Shown piece by piece: positions 40,604 through 44,736 of a DNA stretch of 44,736 bases. The position numbers and the translations under genes are program-made. How positions within the stretch are numbered: position 1 is the first letter of the stretch; each line of letters starts with the position of its first letter. Below the pieces are notes generated by a model. The model was not told where the DNA came from. It made no database searches and saw nothing but the letters and a program-made list of their open reading frames with translations. This DNA is from UBA937 sp031549725. GTDB taxonomy: Bacteria; Spirochaetota; Spirochaetia; Treponematales; Breznakiellaceae. Location: contig JAVBPH010000009.1 of NCBI GenBank assembly GCA_031549725.1, positions 1 through 44,736 of the forward strand, read 5' to 3'.

Positions 40604-42193
40604 TTAATTGATTAATGGCGCATTAATAGTAAGACAGAAAACGCAGCCGCCTTCGGAATCTTCCAGAACCAGGTCGCCGCCGTGTTTCCGGGCCAAATCC
40701 CTGCTGATAACCAGACCCAATCCGGTTCCGCCGGCGGCATCGGTGACAGCCGTGTGCAGCCTGACAAAGGGTTTAAACAGCTGGCCGCGGAGATGCCCGG
40801 GAATTCCCTTGCCCCAATCCCTCACTGTAATGGAAACGGTATTACCATCCTGATGGCTTTCAACTTCGATTTTCCTGCCGCTGCCGGCATATTTTCCGGC
40901 ATTGGACAGCAGATTGCCCATGATCTGATCCAGGCAATCTGGATCAAATAGGGCAGGGGATGATGCATGCAATAGCAAAGAAATTTCGATGCCCTGTTCC
41001 CGGAAAGAAGGAGCAAAGGCTGTGACGGTTTCTTTTATGGCATCATCGATGCAGCCGGGCCTGGGGGTTATATTCTGGGGTTTTTCCGATCCGGTCCGTC
41101 CAAAGGTCAGGACATTGTTGATGAGCCTTGATAATTTTTCCGTTTCACGCTGAAGAATATGCACATATTCGGATGTATCATTGTTTTTTAGACGGGCTGC
41201 CTTAGATCCGCCGGATTCTTTCTTTTCGTTAAGTTTCCTCTCCAGTAAATCCGTATAAAGCCGGATATTGGTGAGGGGCGTTTTCAGTTCATGGGAAACC
41301 TGGTTTACAAAACTGATACGCTGCCCGGCAAGTTTCAGCTCGCTGTTTACCGATACATACAGATACCGTATGGTCACCAGCATCACCACCAGCAGTGACA
41401 GAATGACCGTTCCCAGGATAAGCAGGGAAAACCGGGACTGGTTTGTAAACAATTCGGGGACTGCGAAGTACCGTAATTCCCACCCATTCAGATTACTGCT
41501 GAGACTTATCCGGGCCAGGGCAGAATCCGGGGAAGACGGAGAATAACCACCCCACTGCATAAAGGCATGATTCAAATCATCATATAAAATAACCGACTGT
41601 TGATTGAATACATCCTGGGGAATCTGCGGCCCCGATACGGATCCGGCCAATTCACTGAGCAGGGCATATTTATTTATATCAAATCCAAGATAATACGGAC
41701 CTTTCTGCTGCCAGTACACCCACTGGGAACCTTCGCGCCAGTACCAGACCAGCCAGGCATTTGAGGTGCTGCTGCTGTCCGCCTGATCCGCCGCGGCAGC
41801 CCTGGGGAGCCTGCCCGAATTAATCAGTGTTTCACTTCTGTATAGAAAATCCTGCTCATTGGTACTTGCATTTTCCTGTACCGGGTACACCAGAATACCC
41901 CGGGCATCCAGTAAAAAAGCCTGCCTGATCCAGGGATGTCCCATGGATAGTGCATATAAACTTTCAGCATCCGTATCGGTCTGGATTAACAATGTCTCAA
42001 GCTGATGGTTCCATTCTTCCTGGATTGCGGCGATTTCCTGGGCGGTATTTTTTAGCCTGAGAGAAAATAATTCCGCGGTACGGAGCTTGCTTCTTTCTTC
42101 CTCGTCCTGGAACATCCGGATTCCCAAAAACAAAACAAGAAACAGCGGAATAATAATAATGATAAAAAGGGCAATCACATACCGTTTTTTCAT
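40604..42193 (-). CDS. Sensor histidine kinase
   Basis: A 529-residue membrane kinase. It has TM1 at about 6-26, a ~230-residue extracytoplasmic sensor region, TM2 at about 257-282 (LLILGTVILSLLVVMLVTI), then the HisKA domain with the phosphorylated His near 301 in FVNQVSHELKTPLTNIRLY. The HATPase domain has the N box DQIMGNLLSNAGKYAGSG, the G1 box VRDWGKGIPG and the G2 box GGTGLGLVISRDLARKHGG. The sensor's ligand is unknown; no PAS or HAMP domain is evident. It is transcribed before its response regulator gene. Confidence 0.93.
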   Translation of the reverse strand: MKKRYVIALFIIIIIPLFLVLFLGIRMFQDEEERSKLRTAELFSLRLKNTAQEIAAIQEEWNHQLETLLIQTDTDAESLYALSMGHPWIRQAFLLDARGILVYPVQENASTNEQDFLYRSETLINSGRLPRAAAADQADSSSTSNAWLVWYWREGSQWVYWQQKGPYYLGFDINKYALLSELAGSVSGPQIPQDVFNQQSVILYDDLNHAFMQWGGYSPSSPDSALARISLSSNLNGWELRYFAVPELFTNQSRFSLLILGTVILSLLVVMLVTIRYLYVSVNSELKLAGQRISFVNQVSHELKTPLTNIRLYTDLLERKLNEKKESGGSKAARLKNNDTSEYVHILQRETEKLSRLINNVLTFGRTGSEKPQNITPRPGCIDDAIKETVTAFAPSFREQGIEISLLLHASSPALFDPDCLDQIMGNLLSNAGKYAGSGRKIEVESHQDGNTVSITVRDWGKGIPGHLRGQLFKPFVRLHTAVTDAAGGTGLGLVISRDLARKHGGDLVLEDSEGGCVFCLTINAPLIN

Positions 42194-42274
42194 CGAAATC
42201 CTGTTAAGGAATAGTATATCCTATGGTCCGGCATTTGTCAGGAAAGCTTCCATCAAAAATATCCGACGGAAAGA

Positions 42275-42328
42275 AATCAACAACCCCGACGCAAGCAGCA
42301 GGGTATTAAACCCGCCTGCGAATAAAAC
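42275..42328. repeat. Internally deleted copy of the two-hairpin repeat
   Basis: The left 25 bases (AATCAACAACCCCGACGCAA...) match one end of the repeat and the right 29 (GGGTATTAAACCCGCCTGCG...) match the other, with about 90 internal bases missing. Orientation is as in copy B. Confidence 0.75.
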
Positions 42329-42371
42329 CATAAACGGACAGGGATAATACTTCGGTGAAGTTCCATTTATG

Positions 42372-42391
42372 ATCACCGGATATCCGGTGAT
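42372..42391. other. 20-base perfect palindrome downstream of the VWA gene
   Basis: ATCACCGGATATCCGGTGAT reads identically on both strands. It lies about 95 bases past the stop of the minus-strand VWA gene and upstream of the histidine kinase gene. It could be a dimeric-regulator operator or a transcript end; no T-tract adjoins it. Confidence 0.5.
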
Positions 42392-42484
42392 GAAAGCCCG
42401 CATTAGCCGGCAGCAAACTATCTTCACCTGTGATCATTCAGCCCGATTATGGTTTTTAATTTCCCGTTTATATCAAACTATTTT

Positions 42485-43810
42485 TCAATACGATTGCTGA
42501 TTTCTATTTTCGTATTGTTTTTCACGCATAGCTTTGCGCTGGACATTCCATTCACTGTCATCGGTAATTTTATCGGCTTCCATTGCATTTGCTTCGGCAT
42601 ATTCTTCAAGCACAGAACTGCCGCCGTAAGCAGCACTTGCCGCTTTAAGTGTTTCGGAGTTTTGTTTTAATAAAGCCTGGGCCTCAGCGGTTTTTCCTTC
42701 ATCCCTCAAACGCAATGCCTCTTCATTTTTTTCCGTGGCAAGCTGAAGCACAACCTGTTCCTTTACATCAGGTTGGGCACTTCTTTGGAGCAAAGCCTGA
42801 TCGGATGTGTATTCAGCCCTTACCATGGGCTGTTTTATTTCTGACCGTACATTGGCAAGAGTCCTGTATGTGGCCGTGGCGGAAACGATATCACGGCTGG
42901 TTCCGCTGGTTCCCGGAGGTACTTCAAGTTCAATAAGCGCATATTTTTCCTGCATATTTAAAATCTGGTTAAGGTTGATTGTTATTGTATTTCCCCGGAT
43001 ATCCCCTTCCCGGTTAAGAATCCTGATGGGCCGGACACCGGGGCCGCAGGTAATAGTAATATGGATATCCAGAGCTGCCACGGAAAGTACATCCTTGAAT
43101 TCGGATTCAAAAATCCTGGTCAGGTCCCGGGGGTTTTCCGCAAAGGCATGATTCCCGTCGCTGGTAAGAGCCAGCCGGGACATGAGGTCTTCATTGTATC
43201 CGTCTCCTAACCCAATAGTGGTTACACTGATTCCTTCCCTCCGCAGTTTTGATCCCAGTTCGCCCAGGGCAGCAGGGGAATCCGGGCCGACGTTTGCCTG
43301 GCCGTCGGAAAGCAGAATGACCCGGTTCACCCGGTTGGATGCATAGAATTTTCTCACTTCCTGGGCGCCTTTACTGACACCGGCAAACAGGGCTGTGCTG
43401 CCCCCTGACCTAAGACGATTCAGGGCACGGTAGAAGATTTCAGGTTCGGTGACTCTTGTGGCGGGTATCAGCACATCCACGGTGGAATCGTATACGACCA
43501 AGGAAAGGTAATCCTGGGAACCCATCATCCCCACTGCCTTTATTGCCGCATCAATGGCGTGGTTGAGTTTTTCTCCCTGCATGGAACCGGAACGATCCAG
43601 TACCAGGGACAGGTTCAGCACCGGCCGGGTGGCCTGGATATCACCACTGCCGATTAATCCCACTTTGACATATGCCGTCGAAGTATTGCCGGCCTGCATT
43701 CTGGTCTGGTCAAGGTTAACGTTCAGGGTGACTTCCCCGGCAGACACGGACTGCCAGGCTATGCAGAACTGGACTAATATAGCAAATAGAACAGCTGTTG
43801 GTTTTTTCAT
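42485..43810 (-). CDS. Exported von Willebrand factor A domain protein
   Basis: A 441-residue protein with a Sec signal peptide (about 1-24). A VWA domain (about 65-245) has the metal-site MIDAS motif DRSGSM, the later MIDAS Thr in GGSTALFAG, and VNRVILLSDGQANVG. Such domains bind proteins through a divalent metal. A beta-rich region follows (ALDIHITITCGPGVRPIRIL; ALIELEVPPGTSGTSRDI). The C-terminal 90 residues are an Ala/Glu/Lys-rich helical region (EEALRLRDEGKTAEAQALLK). The layout matches exported YfbK-like VWA proteins. GGAGG precedes the ATG and abuts a copy of the dispersed repeat. Confidence 0.9.
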   Translation of the reverse strand: MKKPTAVLFAILVQFCIAWQSVSAGEVTLNVNLDQTRMQAGNTSTAYVKVGLIGSGDIQATRPVLNLSLVLDRSGSMQGEKLNHAIDAAIKAVGMMGSQDYLSLVVYDSTVDVLIPATRVTEPEIFYRALNRLRSGGSTALFAGVSKGAQEVRKFYASNRVNRVILLSDGQANVGPDSPAALGELGSKLRREGISVTTIGLGDGYNEDLMSRLALTSDGNHAFAENPRDLTRIFESEFKDVLSVAALDIHITITCGPGVRPIRILNREGDIRGNTITINLNQILNMQEKYALIELEVPPGTSGTSRDIVSATATYRTLANVRSEIKQPMVRAEYTSDQALLQRSAQPDVKEQVVLQLATEKNEEALRLRDEGKTAEAQALLKQNSETLKAASAAYGGSSVLEEYAEANAMEADKITDDSEWNVQRKAMREKQYENRNQQSY

Positions 43811-43825
43811 TATTTACCTCCGCTT

Positions 43826-43968
43826 TATTCGCCGGCGGGTTTAATACACGCACTTTAGGGCGATTCTTTGAAGCAACAAAGAAATTGTTGTGCGGGGTAT
43901 TAAACCCGCATATAATCCTTACCTTACAGAACCAACATACCCCGTTGCTTGCGGCGGGGTTGTTGATT
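43826..43968. repeat. Complete copy C of the ~143-bp two-hairpin repeat
   Basis: It is oriented as copy A. Hairpin 1 is GCGGGTTTAATA.../...TATTAAACCCGC and hairpin 2 is near AACCAACATACCCCGTTGC. It ends about 4 bases upstream of the VWA ribosome-binding site, so it must lie in that gene's 5' leader or promoter region. Confidence 0.85.
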
Positions 43969-44057
43969 AAGAATATGTTCTAATCCTAGCCTGGTTTAGA
44001 CAAAGGGGAATGAAAAACCTGCAAAAAGATTGTAAAAAAGTTGTAAAAAAGAATAAG

Positions 44058-44429
44058 TTATATCGTTGTTTCTATTCTATAAGCGATATCATATCCAAAG
44101 CTGCCTGAATAGATTTTATTTCCGTCAATTCTATATGCAATGTTATATCCATAACTGCCGGAGTATATTTTGTTCCCATCTATTCTATAAGCAATATCAT
44201 ACCCATAACTGCCTGAGTAGATTTTATTTCCATCTATTCTATATGCAATATCGTATCCATAACTGCCTGAATAAACTTTGTTCCCATCTACTCTAAAGGC
44301 AATATTATACCCATAACTGCCTGAATAGATTTTCAGATTATTACTTTCAGAAGAATAGTAATCGCTGCACCCTATATTAACGGCTGCAAAAATAAGCAAT
44401 ATGGTTAAACAATATGCAGTTTTATACAT
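44058..44429 (-). CDS. Repeat lipoprotein, five 18-residue repeats
   Basis: A 123-residue protein. A leader with the lipobox-like VNIGC (Cys 21) and a short Ser/Tyr/Asn linker precede five near-identical 18-residue units from about residue 33, consensus KIYSGSYGYDIAYRIDGN. The units are also near-identical as 54-bp DNA repeats (about 44061-44333). The strict beta-strand/turn alternation suggests a beta-solenoid or small propeller-like ('beta-flower') fold. The Gly/Tyr-rich surface could bind carbohydrate or protein, but this is speculation. The last unit is slightly changed (SGSFGYDIAYRIETTI), and copy number probably varies between strains. Confidence 0.8.
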   Translation of the reverse strand: MYKTAYCLTILLIFAAVNIGCSDYYSSESNNLKIYSGSYGYNIAFRVDGNKVYSGSYGYDIAYRIDGNKIYSGSYGYDIAYRIDGNKIYSGSYGYNIAYRIDGNKIYSGSFGYDIAYRIETTI

Positions 44430-44620
44430 ATGCTATGCCTCATAATAAAAACATAACACTTATTGCCTTTAAATTCATATTTTTTAAGATTGATTCTGCC
44501 TCAATTTGTACATGGCGTTCCGGATATTTTATCTATATTTTCATAACAATTAATACATGTTTTTTTTAATGTACGTTTCTTCCGTAATCAATCTTAAATT
44601 GTTTCTATGTATTATTTCGA

Positions 44621-44736
44621 GCTTTTTTCAAAACTCGGTTAGTTTTGAAAAAAGCTTCAGAAAAACCGTCAAAAAGCCGGTTTTTCCCCTAAATCTAAGG
44701 TTGCTTTTTCAAAATCTGACATTTTGAAAAAGCCTC
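44621..44736. repeat. Three-hairpin palindromic repeat, right copy
   Basis: Hairpin 1 has perfect 15-bp arms (GCTTTTTTCAAAACT/AGTTTTGAAAAAAGC, loop CGGTT). The central hairpin is GAAAAACCG.../...CGGTTTTTC. The last hairpin is CTTTTTCAAAAT/ATTTTGAAAAAG. Flanks and linker match 1-138 in the same orientation, but the central hairpin differs. It runs to the window edge and may continue. Confidence 0.8.

Noticed and set aside
1..44736. A 44.6-kb composite transposon bounded by the two edge repeats
   Set aside because: The edge copies carry no transposase, related arms also occur inside, and housekeeping genes such as dnaK lie between. The window edges more likely fall on two members of a dispersed family.

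Overview
The window looks like chromosome of a host-associated spirochaete, most probably a Treponema. This is inferred from the many small exported or lipoprotein genes with Sec or lipobox leaders, the chemoreceptor, the DUF2157/GDYXXLXY pair, the PlpD-like patatin, the abundant intergenic palindromic repeats, and an integron-type cassette array (integrons are known in Treponema denticola). No rRNA or tRNA gene was found by eye.

Layout. (1) 1-562: palindromic repeats. (2) 563-5949: an aldo/keto reductase, then a block of exported proteins of unknown role, one with an NADase-type glycan-binding (discoidin-like) domain and one with a peptidoglycan-binding domain. (3) 6158-9325: a chemoreceptor, a C-terminal scrap of a GH38 alpha-mannosidase, and an ArsR-type regulator. 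(4) 9325-13479: an AT-rich array of about five gene cassettes bounded by attC-like sites, with no integrase in the window. Cargo is an SH3-like lipoprotein, a Phd/PIN toxin-antitoxin pair, an exported protein, a beta-propeller protein and an MmpS-like exported protein. (5) 13598-18489 (minus): a visibly GC-richer operon for an aldehyde dehydrogenase and a sugar ABC importer, divergent from (6) a KDPG aldolase (fused to a VOC-like domain) and KDG kinase pair at 18830-20829. Together these suggest uptake and Entner-Doudoroff-type breakdown of a sugar acid or deoxy-sugar. (7) 20838-26000: an HxlR regulator, a RidA protein, a nitroreductase, small membrane proteins, an ECF sigma factor with a candidate membrane anti-sigma factor, a truncated MotA/ExbB-like protein and a DUF2271 protein. 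(8) 26146-35157: a patatin/outer-membrane protein, a PilZ protein overlapping an RlmM-like methyltransferase, DUF2157 + GDYXXLXY, ferritin, an Eis-like acetyltransferase, an acyltransferase and a CopZ-like protein. (9) 35456-39581 (minus): the grpE-dnaK-dnaJ chaperone operon. (10) 39871-44429 (minus): a two-component system, a VWA-domain protein and a short lipoprotein built from five 18-residue repeats.

The strongest non-genic signals are the integron-like cassette array, recognised because each cassette start is complementary to its own 3' end, and three families of palindromic dispersed repeats. The first is a ttttcaaaat-armed element with a variable central hairpin; copies in the same orientation lie at both edges of the window. 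The second is a two-hairpin element of about 143 bp with three full and several partial copies. The third is a set of short GGGACAGCCCC self-complementary palindromes.

All calls were made by eye from sequence. Family names rest on recognised motifs, and no database search was run.
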